Of a stretch of DNA of 64,000 nt, positions 53,408-62,473 are shown piece by piece (the stretch's first letter is position 1; every line of letters starts with the position of its first letter). The stretch spans positions 5,452,481 to 5,516,480 of the forward strand of contig NZ_AP025591.1 of assembly GCF_023169945.1 (NCBI RefSeq), written 5' to 3'. Source of the DNA: Anaeromyxobacter oryzae (GTDB lineage: Bacteria; Myxococcota; Myxococcia; Myxococcales; Anaeromyxobacteraceae). The notes below the pieces were generated by a model. That model ran no database searches. It was not told where the DNA came from and saw only the letters and a program-made list of their open reading frames with translations. The translations under genes were made by a program, and so were the position numbers.

Positions 53408-53959
53408 CTACCCGAAGCGGAGCCGTCCGGAGAGGTCGGGCGCCCTGCCGGCGAGCGCGTCCTCGAGGACGTCGTGGATGAGGTCCGGGTGCGGCGGGCA
53501 GCCGGGCAGGAACGCGTCCACCTTCACGGCCTGGTGGACGGGGAGCACGCGATCGAGGAGCCGCGGGAGGATCCCCGGCGCCTCGGGCAGCCCGGGCCGG
53601 AGATCGCGCGGGTCGCGGTACGCCCGGTCGAGCACCGGGAGGGCGCCGCCGAGCGCGTTCCGGATCGCGGTGACGTTGCCGGTCACGGCGCAGTCGCCGA
53701 ACGCGACGAGGACGCGCGTCCGCGCCCGCACGAGCCGGAGCAGCCGGAGGTGCTCGTCCGTGGCGACCGCGCCCTCGACGAGCGTCACGTCGACGTCCTC
53801 CGGGAAGACCTTCGCGTCGACGAGCGGGCCGTACACGAGGTCCACGCGCGCGGCGAGGTCGAGCAGCCGCTCGTCGAGATCGAGGAACGACATGTGGCAG
53901 CCCGAGCAGCCGCCGAGCCACACGGTCGCGAGGCGGGGCCTCGTCCTCTGCGGCGTCAC
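53408..53959 (-). CDS. hoxY: NAD-linked hydrogenase small subunit HoxY
   Basis: This 183-residue subunit holds a single proximal [4Fe-4S] cluster: LATVWLGGCSGCHMSFLDLD carries the first two Cys residues, FGDCAVTGNVTAIRNALGG the third, and DAFLPGCPPHPDLIHDVLED the last. The short length is typical of HoxY, which lacks the extra clusters of uptake small subunits. It starts at GTG 53959, overlapping the hoxU stop. Confidence 0.95.
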   Translation of the reverse strand: MTPQRTRPRLATVWLGGCSGCHMSFLDLDERLLDLAARVDLVYGPLVDAKVFPEDVDVTLVEGAVATDEHLRLLRLVRARTRVLVAFGDCAVTGNVTAIRNALGGALPVLDRAYRDPRDLRPGLPEAPGILPRLLDRVLPVHQAVKVDAFLPGCPPHPDLIHDVLEDALAGRAPDLSGRLRFG

Positions 53960-54672
53960 CGGATCCACTGCTTCTTCTCCCGGGCATTCTTGAGGTAGGT
54001 GAGGAACTCGCGGTGCTTCACCATCCCGCGCGCCGCCTGCTCCTTCTCGAAGAGGGCGCCGGTCGGGCAGGCCTGGATGCACTTCCCGCAGCTCGTGCAC
54101 GACTCGGCCTCGCCCCACGGCGAGGCGAGGTCGGTGACGACGCGGCACGCGGCGCCGCGCCCCGCGACGTCCCACGTGTGCGCGCCCTCGATCTCGTCGC
54201 AGACGCGGACGCACCGGGTGCAGAGGATGCACCGGCCATGATCGATGACGAACCGCGGGTGCGACGCGTCCAGGGTGGTCGGCGGGTGGCGGTACTCGAA
54301 CCGGACGCTCTCCATCCCGACCTGGTAGGCGACCTTCTGCAGCTCGCACGCGCCGTTCACGACGCAGATCGCGCAGACGTGGTTTCGCTCGGCGAAGAGC
54401 AGCTCGACGATCTGCCGCCGGTAGCGGAGCAGCCGCTCGCTCGCGGTCGTGACCTCCATCCCCTCCTCGGCGCGGGTGGTGCACGCCGGGAAGAGGCGCG
54501 GCGAGCCCTTCACCTCCACGAGGCACAGCCGGCAGGCGCCGACGGCGGAGAGGCCGTCGAGCTGGCACAGCGTCGGGAGCGGGACGCCGTGCTCCCGGCA
54601 GAGGTCGAGGATGGTCTCGTCCGGCCCGGCGGAGACGGGCTTCCCGTCGAGCGTGAGCGTCTTGACGGTCAC
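53956..54672 (-). CDS. hoxU: Hydrogenase diaphorase iron-sulfur subunit HoxU
   Basis: This 238-residue protein is homologous to the N-terminal part of NuoG. It has a [2Fe-2S] ferredoxin domain (VPLPTLCQLDGLSAVGACRL, FPACTTRAEEG), a His/Cys-ligated cluster (ERNHVCAICVVNGACELQ), and two [4Fe-4S] motifs, CILCTRCVRVCDE and CTSCGKCIQACPTGALF. It wires HoxY to the flavin subunit HoxF. GTG 54672 overlaps the hoxF stop. Confidence 0.95.
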   Translation of the reverse strand: MTVKTLTLDGKPVSAGPDETILDLCREHGVPLPTLCQLDGLSAVGACRLCLVEVKGSPRLFPACTTRAEEGMEVTTASERLLRYRRQIVELLFAERNHVCAICVVNGACELQKVAYQVGMESVRFEYRHPPTTLDASHPRFVIDHGRCILCTRCVRVCDEIEGAHTWDVAGRGAACRVVTDLASPWGEAESCTSCGKCIQACPTGALFEKEQAARGMVKHREFLTYLKNAREKKQWIR

Positions 54673-56342
54673 GCCGGCACCTCCACCGCGGACGGCTGCA
54701 TCTCGCAGACGCCGGCGGGGCAGCGGCGGTCGACGACGTGCGCGAGGTACTCGTCCCGGAACCAGCGGAGCGTGGAGGCGACGGGGTTCGGCGCCGCCTG
54801 CCCGAGGCCGCAGAGGCTCGTCGCGCGGAGCAGCTCGATGAGCTCCTCCATCCGCTGGAGGTCGTCGCGCGTGCCCGCGCCGCGGGTGATCCGCTCGAGG
54901 ATCGCGTGGAGCTGCACGGTGCCCGCCCGGCACGGCACGCACTTCCCGCACGACTGCTCCCGGCAGAAGTCCATGAAGAACCGGGCGACGTCGACCATGC
55001 ACGCCGACTCGTCCATCACGATGAGGCCGCCGGACCCCATCATCGTGCCGACCGCCTGGAGCGACTCGTAGTCGACGGGCAGGTCGAGGTGCCGCGCCGG
55101 GATGCAGCCGCCGGAGGGCCCGCCGGTCTGGGCCGCCTTGAACCGCCTCCCGCCGGGGATGCCGCCGCCGACGTCGTAGATGATCTCGCGGAGGGTCATG
55201 CCCATCGGCACCTCGACGAGCCCGGTGTTCACGACGTCGCCGGCGAGCGCGAACACCTTCGTGCCCTTCGAATGCTCGGTGCCGATCGACGCGAACCACG
55301 CGCTGCCCTGGGCCACGATCGCGGGGACGTTCGCGAGCGTCTCCACGTTGTTGATGAGCGTCGGCATGCCCCAGAGCCCGGACGCGGCAGGATAGGGTGG
55401 GCGCGGGCGCGGCGAGCCGCGCTTCCCCTCGATCGACGCGATGAGGGCGGTCTCCTCGCCGCAGACGTAGGCGCCGCCGGCGATCCGCAGGTCCACGCGG
55501 AAGTCGAACGGCGTGTCGAGGATGCGGTTCCCGAGCAGGTGCAGCCGCTCCGCCTGCGCGATCGCCGTGCGGAGCCGCGCGATCGCGAGCGGGTGCTCCG
55601 CCCGGACGAAGAGATAGCCGTGGTCGGCGCCGACCGCGTAACCGGCGATGGCCATGCCCTCGAGCACCTCGTGCGGATCGCCCTCCAGCACCGAGCGATC
55701 CATGAACGCGCCCGGGTCGCCCTCGTCGCCGTTGCACACGACGAACTTCCGGGAGCCCTCCGCCTTCGCGACGGTGCTCCACTTGAGGCCGGTCGGGTAC
55801 CCCGCGCCGCCTCGGCCGCGCAGGCCGCTCCGCACGATCTCCTCGACGACCTCGCGCGGCGCCATCTGCGTGAGCGCCTTCTCGAGCGCCGAGTACGCGC
55901 CGGCCGCGATGCAGGTCTCGATGTCCTCGGGATCGATCTCGCCGGCGTGCGCGAGCACGACCGGCGTCTGGCGCGTGAAGAACGGGTCGTCGTGGTGGGA
56001 GCGGAGGTCCTCGACCGGCCGATCCTCGGCGTGGGCCCGGGCGATCCGCTCCGCCGCCGCCTCGTCGACGCGCAGGTACAGGCGGCGCTCCCGCCGCGCG
56101 GCGTCTCCGAGCTCGACCTCGACGATCGGCCCGGCCTCGCACAGCCCGCGGCAGCCGGTGAGGTGGACCTCGATCTCCTCGGCCTTCCCGGCGTCGCGCA
56201 CCGTCGCGCGCAGCCGCTCGAGGACGGCTGCGCCCGCCACGGACTCGCAGCCGAGCCCGCCGCAGACCGTGATCCGGCAGCGCCGGGCCGCCCGCGCCGC
56301 GCGGCGCCGCTCCGCGATGTGCTGGAGCTCCTCCCGGCTCAT
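54669..56342 (-). CDS. hoxF: Hydrogenase diaphorase flavin subunit HoxF
   Basis: This 557-residue subunit is NuoF-like. It has an N-terminal thioredoxin-like [2Fe-2S] region (RITVCGGLGCESVAGAAVL, LTGCRGLCEAGPIVEV), the NAD- and FMN-binding motifs SGLRGRGGAGYPTGLKWSTV and VVCNGDEGDPGAFMDRSVLE, and a C-terminal [4Fe-4S] site, REQSCGKCVPCRAGTVQL. It reduces NAD+ with electrons from H2, or the reverse. ATG 56342 overlaps the hoxE stop. Confidence 0.96.
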   Translation of the reverse strand: MSREELQHIAERRRAARAARRCRITVCGGLGCESVAGAAVLERLRATVRDAGKAEEIEVHLTGCRGLCEAGPIVEVELGDAARRERRLYLRVDEAAAERIARAHAEDRPVEDLRSHHDDPFFTRQTPVVLAHAGEIDPEDIETCIAAGAYSALEKALTQMAPREVVEEIVRSGLRGRGGAGYPTGLKWSTVAKAEGSRKFVVCNGDEGDPGAFMDRSVLEGDPHEVLEGMAIAGYAVGADHGYLFVRAEHPLAIARLRTAIAQAERLHLLGNRILDTPFDFRVDLRIAGGAYVCGEETALIASIEGKRGSPRPRPPYPAASGLWGMPTLINNVETLANVPAIVAQGSAWFASIGTEHSKGTKVFALAGDVVNTGLVEVPMGMTLREIIYDVGGGIPGGRRFKAAQTGGPSGGCIPARHLDLPVDYESLQAVGTMMGSGGLIVMDESACMVDVARFFMDFCREQSCGKCVPCRAGTVQLHAILERITRGAGTRDDLQRMEELIELLRATSLCGLGQAAPNPVASTLRWFRDEYLAHVVDRRCPAGVCEMQPSAVEVPA

Positions 56343-56836
56343 CGGCGCCACCGTCTGACGCGCTCGAGCACGGCGGCGGGCGCCTGCGCCCGGGCCATCC
56401 GGTGGTCGTAGACGACCGCGGGCGCGATGCCGCACGCCCCCACGCACCGCACGACCTCGAACGAGACCTTGCCGTCCGGCGTCGTCGAGCCGGGGCCGAC
56501 GCCGAGGTCCCTCCGGAGCGCGGCGACGATGCCGCCGGCCCCCTTCACGTAGCAGGCGGTGCCGAGGCACACGGTGCACGTGTGCTCGCCGCTCGGACGG
56601 AGCGTGAAGTGGTCGTAGAACGTCGCGACGCCGTACACCCGCGAGAGCGGGAGCCGCAGGCTCCGGCCCACGTGGCGCAGGGTCTCGCGCGAGAGGAACC
56701 CGTACAGCTCCTGCGCGGTGCGGAGCACCTCGAGGAGCGCGTCGGGCTGGAACTGCTGCCGCCGCATCGCGGCGTCCAGCAGCTCGAGCCGCTTGTCGCC
56801 GCCGCTCGCCGCGGCCGGCGCGGGGGACGGAGCCAT
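56339..56836 (-). CDS. hoxE: Hydrogenase diaphorase subunit HoxE
   Basis: This 165-residue NuoE-like protein heads the operon. Its thioredoxin-fold [2Fe-2S] ligands are in HTCTVCLGTACYVKGAGGI and VVRCVGACGIAPAVVYDH, and SRVYGVATFYDHFTLRPSGE is the family core. A separate HoxE is characteristic of the five-subunit (cyanobacterial-type) enzyme. The promoter must lie in 56837-57023; I could not identify a sigma-54 or other named site. Confidence 0.95.
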   Translation of the reverse strand: MAPSPAPAAASGGDKRLELLDAAMRRQQFQPDALLEVLRTAQELYGFLSRETLRHVGRSLRLPLSRVYGVATFYDHFTLRPSGEHTCTVCLGTACYVKGAGGIVAALRRDLGVGPGSTTPDGKVSFEVVRCVGACGIAPAVVYDHRMARAQAPAAVLERVRRWRR

Positions 56837-57023
56837 GGCGGGAATTGTCGCTCCGCCGCGGAGCGGGCGGCGGCGCTCCCTGCGCGGTCACGCGGGGCGC
56901 GCGCCCGGCCGCCGCACGGTGCGCGCGGGCGTCCGCGCGTCCGCCCGCCCGCCCACTCCTTCCGTTCGCCCCGAGCGCCGGCAGCGCCCTGGATCCGGAA
57001 AGGGCGGCGCGGCAGGGCGCACC

Positions 57024-58715
57024 CTACCGCCAGGCGCCGGGCCGCGCGTACACGAGCACGAGGGGGACCTCGTCGAGGAACACGCCGGTGACCGGGTGCG
57101 AGGTCCGGAGCTCGGACCAGGCCTGGTACTCCGCGTCCCGCGAGCCGCCGTCGAGCACCGCGACGGTGAGATCCGCGCTCGCCGCGTCGGCGGCGAGGCC
57201 GAGGTCCGGCCGGAGCGCTCCGTCCGCGGCGTACACCGCGACGGCCTCCGGGGCGACGCCGAGCCACAGGACGCGGGCGCCGGGCCGCGCGCGCGCCGCG
57301 AGCTCCGGAAGGATCGCCCGCGCCGCCTCGCCGGGCTCCTGCCGCTGCATGCCGAGCGACGCGGCGCCCGGCGCGCCACCCGCGAGCGCGCTCCACGCGC
57401 CGCCGAGCGCCGGCCACGCGTGGACGGAGGCGCGGAGCGCCGGGTAGAGGACGAGGAGCGCGAGCGACGCGGCGACCGGCCGGGCGCGTGAAGGCCACGC
57501 GGTGCGCGCCGCGGCGAGGAGCGCCCGCGCCCCGAGGACCGCGAGGAACGGGAACGCGAGCAGCCACGGACGGACGCCCCCCACGAGCGGCGCCACGCCG
57601 GCCTGCGCCGCGAGGAGCGGGGCGGTGGCGCCGAGGAGGAGCAGCAGCTCGTCGCCCGGGTCCACCCCCGCCTCGCCCCGGCGGAGCGCGCGCCGGAGCC
57701 GCCAGGCCGCGTGCGCGACGCCGCCCGCGTAGCAGAGGAGGACGCCGGCCGGCACCGAGAGCGCGGTGACGACGAGGGGGTACCCGAGGGGCGGCCGCGC
57801 GGCCGCGAGGCGCGCGCCGAGGTAGGGGAGGCCGGCCGCGGAGTGGACGGTCCCGGCGAGCACGCGGAGAGGGTGGACGAGGAGCGCCGGCCACAGGGCC
57901 GCGAGGACGAGGGGCGCGACCAGCGCCATCGCCGCGACCGCGAGCGGGATCCCGCGCAGGCGCGCCTCGAGGGCGGCTGCGGTGGGATCCGCTGCGGCGG
58001 TGTCCGCGTCGTCGGCCGCCGCGGCGGCGGCCGCCGCGCGGCGCCGCATCGTCCGGAGCAGCGCCGCGTGCGTGGCGAGGACCGGGAGGAGGATCCACGC
58101 GTCGAGCCGGGCAGCGATCGCGAGGCCGAACAGGCAGCCCGCCGCGACGGCGGCGCCGAGGCGGCGGCGGGAGCGACCCGCGAGCCGGTACGCCCAGACG
58201 GTGCCCAGCCCGAGCGCGGCGGCGAGGCCGTCCGGCGTCGCGACCGCGCCGAGCACGAGGTGCCGCGGGACCAGCAGGTACAGCGCCGGCGCGAGGATCG
58301 CGCCGGGCGCGCCGGCGAGCTCGTGGCCGAGGAGGGCGAGGAGCGCCGCGAGCAGCGCGCCGGCGAGCGCGGCCGCGAGGCGGAGCGCGAAGCGGTGCGG
58401 GACGCCGATCCGTCCGGCGGTGGCGTCTCCGGCGCGCGCGAGGAGGGGCGCGAGCGGCGGTCCGCTCGGCGGGGCCGGCTCGGCGGTGGCTGGCGGCGCG
58501 CCGTGTGCGGCGCCGATGACGGCCGCCTCGTCGCCGGAGATCCCGGCGCCCGCGGAGACCACCGCCAGGCCGAGGAACGCGGCGAGCCCCCACGCGACCG
58601 CGAGGCGGCCCCTGCCGGACCGGAGCGCGGCGGCGACGCGCGCCAGGCGGCCGTCGGGATCCGGCGCGGGCGCGGGGGACGCCGGGGGCGATCCCCTCGT
58701 CGCGAGCGCGGGCAT
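57024..58715 (-). CDS. GT-C type membrane glycosyltransferase (PMT/ArnT-like)
   Basis: This is a 563-residue integral membrane protein with about ten to twelve helices. An early acidic motif (SAGAGISGDEAAVIGAAHGA) in the first periplasmic loop fits the catalytic Asp/Glu of GT-C enzymes, which use lipid-linked sugars. A small periplasmic domain ends it (VLWLGVAPEAVAVYAADGAL). ATG 58715 overlaps the stop of the preceding gene (TGATG), so the two are coupled and may act in one glycan transfer. The substrate is unknown. Confidence 0.72.
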   Translation of the reverse strand: MPALATRGSPPASPAPAPDPDGRLARVAAALRSGRGRLAVAWGLAAFLGLAVVSAGAGISGDEAAVIGAAHGAPPATAEPAPPSGPPLAPLLARAGDATAGRIGVPHRFALRLAAALAGALLAALLALLGHELAGAPGAILAPALYLLVPRHLVLGAVATPDGLAAALGLGTVWAYRLAGRSRRRLGAAVAAGCLFGLAIAARLDAWILLPVLATHAALLRTMRRRAAAAAAAADDADTAAADPTAAALEARLRGIPLAVAAMALVAPLVLAALWPALLVHPLRVLAGTVHSAAGLPYLGARLAAARPPLGYPLVVTALSVPAGVLLCYAGGVAHAAWRLRRALRRGEAGVDPGDELLLLLGATAPLLAAQAGVAPLVGGVRPWLLAFPFLAVLGARALLAAARTAWPSRARPVAASLALLVLYPALRASVHAWPALGGAWSALAGGAPGAASLGMQRQEPGEAARAILPELAARARPGARVLWLGVAPEAVAVYAADGALRPDLGLAADAASADLTVAVLDGGSRDAEYQAWSELRTSHPVTGVFLDEVPLVLVYARPGAWR

Positions 58716-59755
58716 CACGGCAGGGTCACCGCGTCCAGGCAGAGCGGCCCGGTCGGCCCGGGCGCGCCGACGACGAGGGCGACCTCCCGCATCCGTCCGG
58801 CGAAGCGCCCGGTGTCGATGGCGAACGTGCGCCAGCCGGCGCCGGCGACGTCGGCCGCGCCGGCCTCCTCCCCGTCGATGCGCACCGCGATCCGCACCGC
58901 GGCGTCCCGGGCGCGGGCGGGGTCGCCGGCGATCCCGGCGTGGCCGCGGAGCGTGCGGCCGATGGGCAGCGCGGGGAAGGTGATGGTGAGGGGCGCGCCG
59001 GCGCCCGCCTCCGCCGGCGCGGTGAGACACGGGCGCGGAGCGCCGCCGACCTCGCGCATCGTGCGCACCACCTCGACGGTGCCGCCGTCCGCCGTGGGGC
59101 AGCGGAAGCCGACCCCGTCGCGGGCGCACGGTGCGTCTCCGAGCTGGACCTCGGCGCGGGAGAGGCGGTCGGGGAGGAACGCGAGCGGGAGCTCCGGCGC
59201 CGCGAGCTCGTACCGCGTGACCTCGAGGGCGCCGAGCGGGATCGGCGGATCGTTCCGCGACGCGCGCGCGAGGAGCGCCTTCTCGGTGCGCCAGGAGAAC
59301 CCCGGCGCCCGCGGCGCCGAGACGAGCCAGGCGCGCTTCACGCCCGGCACGTCGTCGTCCGCCCAGGACGCGGGCGTGAGGACCGGGACGGTGCCGGGCG
59401 CGGCGAGGCGCGCCCGCTCCGCCCACGCCGGCGAGAGCGCCAGGGCGTCGCCCGGGCGCGCGTCCCGCTCGACGAGGGCGCGGAGGGCGGCCCAGTCCAT
59501 CGCGGCGGGGAGGCGGTCGGGGAGCCCGCCCTCGAACAGGATGCCGGCGGCGCCGGCGATCGCGAGGGCGAGGGCGAACGCGGCCCCGACGGCGCGCAGG
59601 GCCGGCGGGCGCCGGGCCCACAGGAAGCGCGCGACCACCGTCGCCCCGTGCGCCGCGTTCCGCGCGGACGCCCGGAGCCGCTCGACCGCCCGCGCGGCGA
59701 TCCCGGGGCGCGCCCGCGGCGCGGGTGCGTCGGGTCGCTGGGGATCCACGGTCAA
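58715..59755 (-). CDS. Membrane-anchored hypothetical protein, partner of the glycosyltransferase
   Basis: This is a 346-residue protein with one N-terminal membrane helix (AVGAAFALALAIAGAAGILF) and an exported domain. GDALALSPAWAERARLAAPG resembles the soluble tail of GT-C proteins, and PCLTAPAEAGAGAPLTITFP with DTGRFAGRMREVALVVGAPG looks like a carbohydrate-binding beta-sandwich. It is translationally coupled to the glycosyltransferase. No named family is recognised. Confidence 0.65.
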   Translation of the reverse strand: MTVDPQRPDAPAPRARPGIAARAVERLRASARNAAHGATVVARFLWARRPPALRAVGAAFALALAIAGAAGILFEGGLPDRLPAAMDWAALRALVERDARPGDALALSPAWAERARLAAPGTVPVLTPASWADDDVPGVKRAWLVSAPRAPGFSWRTEKALLARASRNDPPIPLGALEVTRYELAAPELPLAFLPDRLSRAEVQLGDAPCARDGVGFRCPTADGGTVEVVRTMREVGGAPRPCLTAPAEAGAGAPLTITFPALPIGRTLRGHAGIAGDPARARDAAVRIAVRIDGEEAGAADVAGAGWRTFAIDTGRFAGRMREVALVVGAPGPTGPLCLDAVTLP

Positions 59756-59759
59756 GGCC

Positions 59760-60305
59760 TCACGTCTTCGCGAGGCGGATCTTCCGCTCGCTCTTCTCGC
59801 GGCAGAAGCTGCAGAGGTCCATCTCGGGGTTGGCGGGCAGCGACTGCGACCACGAGGGGTGCATGGCGCACTTCGCGTCGTAGCAGTGGTGCAGGTCCCA
59901 GAGGTGCCCGACCGCGTGGATCGCCTCGCGCGCGAGCCGGCGTCGCCAGTTCTCGATCGAGGTCTCGGTGACGCCGCGGGCGGGGAGCTTCGCGGTGGTG
60001 ATGACGGCGCGGTCCTTCCCGTAGTCGGCGAACCCCCAGCACGGCGGCTCTCCGAGCGGTCCGGCGGGGAGCGCGAGCGGCGCGCCGACGATGTAGAGCA
60101 CCTTGTCGTCGGCGAAGGTCCGCACCGGCGCGACGTCCTTCAGCAGCTTCACGGCGTCGAGCCGTCCGTCCTCCGTCTCGACGTCGGCCGGGACGGGCCG
60201 GTCGCCGGCGAGCTCGGTGCCGAGGCCGAACGCCTGGTAGAGCGTGCGCGTGAGGAACGCCAGGTCGGCGGGGTCGATCTTCTCGAGCGTGACGACGCGG
60301 ATCAC
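59760..60305 (-). CDS. Archaemetzincin-like protein with altered active site
   Basis: This is a 181-residue zinc protein of the archaemetzincin (AmzA) family. The usual HExxHxxGxxHC motif reads HAVGHLWDLHHC: the three zinc His and following Cys keep their spacing, but the catalytic Glu is Ala and the Gly is Asp. The structural zinc site is intact (KCAMHPSW and DLCSFC). VVTLEKIDPADLAFLTRTLY and ENWRRRLAREAIHAVGH also fit the family. It should still bind zinc yet be inactive as a protease. Its start overlaps the end of the CarD gene, so the pair is cotranscribed. Confidence 0.85.
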   Translation of the reverse strand: MIRVVTLEKIDPADLAFLTRTLYQAFGLGTELAGDRPVPADVETEDGRLDAVKLLKDVAPVRTFADDKVLYIVGAPLALPAGPLGEPPCWGFADYGKDRAVITTAKLPARGVTETSIENWRRRLAREAIHAVGHLWDLHHCYDAKCAMHPSWSQSLPANPEMDLCSFCREKSERKIRLAKT

Positions 60306-61372
60306 TTCTTCTTCCCCCCGCGCTTGGGCGCCGTCTTCGGGGCCTTCTCCGCCGCGGGCTTCTTCACCGGCGGCTTCTTCGCCGCGTGCTTCTCGGCGGC
60401 GGGCTTCTTCGCGGCCGCCTTCTTCGCGGCGGGCTTCTCGGCGGCCTTCTTCTCCTTCGCGGGCTTCGCCTTCTTGTCGGCGGCGGGCTTCCGGGCGCGG
60501 GGCGACGGCTCCTCCTCACCCGCCTCCTCGTCGACCGCCTCCTCCGCGCCGCCCTCGCCGGTGGCCTCCTCCGCGACGCCCTCCGTCTCGGCCTCGCCCT
60601 CGACCGCGGGCACGCCCTCGACCGCCGCCTCCGGAGGGACGGCGCCCTCCTCGAGCGCGCCGTCGAGCACGCCGAGGTCGATGCCGAGATCGCCGAGCCC
60701 GAGATCGCCGAGCTCGCCGCCCTCCTCCTCGGTGGTGGGGCGCCGCTTCTTCGGCCTCGACGGCAGGAGCACCGGCGTGGGCGGCGGCTTCAGGTCGAAC
60801 TTCACGCCGGCGGGCGGCATGAGCGCGTAGTCGATGTAGTCCTCGGCGACGCCCGCCGGGACCGCCAGCGAGACGGCGACCTCGTGCACGAGCAGGTGGC
60901 GCGCGTTGTCGTACTGCTCGCGCTCCTTCGTCGGCAGCGGGCGGATCCGGGACAGCGCGTGCAGGCCCTTCACCACCTCGGCGACGCCGAGCACGCCACC
61001 CGCGATGAGCCGGTCGGCGTTGTCGCGGTGGCGGACCTTCCAGTCGAGCTCGGGATCGTCGTACTGCGCGCCGAGGTAGTGGAACACGCCCTCCATCTGC
61101 GCGCCCGTCGCGACGCGGCGCAGCCCGATGGACGGGACCTTGTTCTTCGGGACGGAGATCGCGGAGCCGTCCTCCTCGCGCGCCATCCGCACGAACTGCT
61201 GCTTGTGGCCGGCGATCTCCATCTCCTCGTCGCCGACGACCGCGCAGACGCCCTGGTTCGGGTAGACGACGCGGTCGCCGGGCTTCAGCTCGGTGGCGTC
61301 GGCGATGACGCCCTCGGGCGCCGGGAGCTGTTCGCGGGTCTCGTCGGGGTGACGGGCGGGGGGGCCTCTCAC
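60302..61372 (-). CDS. carD: CarD/CdnL-family regulator with acidic and Lys/Ala-rich tail
   Basis: This is a 356-residue protein. Residues 25-180 form the CarD_CdnL_TRCF module that binds the RNA polymerase beta subunit (LKPGDRVVYPNQGVCAVVG, RPLPTKEREQYDNARHLLVH). A stretch of acidic residues at about 215-280 is followed by a basic histone H1-like tail of KKPAAEK, KKAAAKK and PAKEKK type. Myxococcus CarD has a similar split but with AT-hook repeats. GTG 61372 (after GGAGAC) is preferred to TTG 61408. It probably tunes transcription initiation and binds DNA through the tail. Confidence 0.9.
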   Translation of the reverse strand: MRGPPARHPDETREQLPAPEGVIADATELKPGDRVVYPNQGVCAVVGDEEMEIAGHKQQFVRMAREEDGSAISVPKNKVPSIGLRRVATGAQMEGVFHYLGAQYDDPELDWKVRHRDNADRLIAGGVLGVAEVVKGLHALSRIRPLPTKEREQYDNARHLLVHEVAVSLAVPAGVAEDYIDYALMPPAGVKFDLKPPPTPVLLPSRPKKRRPTTEEEGGELGDLGLGDLGIDLGVLDGALEEGAVPPEAAVEGVPAVEGEAETEGVAEEATGEGGAEEAVDEEAGEEEPSPRARKPAADKKAKPAKEKKAAEKPAAKKAAAKKPAAEKHAAKKPPVKKPAAEKAPKTAPKRGGKKK

Positions 61373-61525
61373 GTCTCCGGCTTTACCACGCGATCCAGGT
61401 ACCGGCAATCGATCCGCGGGCCTGCGCGCGCGGCGTCGGCCCGCCCGGGACGCCGACCGGGGAGAGGCGCCTCGCGACGGCCAGGCCGGCGGCGCGGCAC
61501 GAGGGCGACGGGCGAGGCGGGGCGC

Positions 61526-62374
61526 TCAGCGGGCCGCCTTGCGGCGGCGGGCGGCAGGATCGAGGCGGAAGACGTCCGCGAGCCGGAACGGCGGGCGCGT
61601 CTCGGTCGCAGGCTCGAGGGCCCGCAGCGCCCGGTAGATCGCCCAGGTGCGGCGGAGGGCGGTCGCCGTGGCGAGCGCGGCGAGCGCGGCGAGCGCGCTC
61701 GCGACCACCGCGCGACCGGCGCCGAGGCCCCATCCGGCGTCCACGAGCGGTGACAGCGCGCAGGAGACGCCGGTGACGACGATCCGCTCGGGTCGCTGCA
61801 TCCCGCCCACCTTCGCGACGTCGCCCGCGCCGAGCGCCTCGCCGCGCGCCCGGGCGTAAGACACGACGAGCGACGCGCCGGCGGCGGCGAGCGCCGCGAA
61901 CAGCGCGGCGGACCCGCGGAAGCAGATCGCCAGCCCGCCGAAGACCAGCAGCTCGCCGACCCGGTCCATGGTGGAGTCGAGGAACGCCCCGGCCTTCGTG
62001 CTGCGGCCCGTCGCCCGGGCGACCCGGCCGTCGATGAAGTCGAGGCTCGCGCCGAAGAGGAACACCCAGCCGCCGACGGAGAGCCATCCGTAGCCCAGCA
62101 GCACCGCCGCGCCGGCGGCGACCGCCGTGCTCAGGAGCGTGATGACGTCCGGAGAGAGATGGAGCCGCAGGCAGAACCGCTCGACGGGGCCCCACAGCCA
62201 GATCCACCACTCCTGGAAGAACTTGGCGAGGATGGTGTGCTGGCGCTTCTCGATGTCCGGCGTGTGCGGCCGCCCGACGATCAAGGCGCGCGCGGCGAAC
62301 AGCCCGAGCGTCCCGAGCAGGAACGCGACGAGACCGAGCAACGGGACGAGTGCCTCTGCCGCGCGCGGGTTCAC
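61526..62374 (-). CDS. CDP-alcohol phosphatidyltransferase family protein
   Basis: This is a 282-residue membrane enzyme. The diagnostic motif DG(x)2AR(x)8G(x)3D(x)3D is complete in FIDGRVARATGRSTKAGAFL followed by DSTMDR. About six membrane helices are present, plus an extra N-terminal helix (LVPLLGLVAFLLGTLGLFAA). It transfers a phospho-alcohol from a CDP-donor to an acceptor such as inositol phosphate, glycerol phosphate or serine; the acceptor cannot be named. It stands between the CarD and methyltransferase genes with short gaps. Confidence 0.9.
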   Translation of the reverse strand: MNPRAAEALVPLLGLVAFLLGTLGLFAARALIVGRPHTPDIEKRQHTILAKFFQEWWIWLWGPVERFCLRLHLSPDVITLLSTAVAAGAAVLLGYGWLSVGGWVFLFGASLDFIDGRVARATGRSTKAGAFLDSTMDRVGELLVFGGLAICFRGSAALFAALAAAGASLVVSYARARGEALGAGDVAKVGGMQRPERIVVTGVSCALSPLVDAGWGLGAGRAVVASALAALAALATATALRRTWAIYRALRALEPATETRPPFRLADVFRLDPAARRRKAAR

Positions 62375-62473
62375 GCTCCGAATCTATCCACCGGAACGGG
62401 TCCAAGACACGAGCGCCGGACGGGTCACGCCCGCTCGTAGGGGACCTGGGCGGGCGGCGGGCCGCCTGCGCGG

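Noticed and set aside
53956..56411. Long open frames on both strands across the hydrogenase genes
   Set aside because: The HoxE, F, U and Y frames carry complete cofactor motifs; the other frames carry none.
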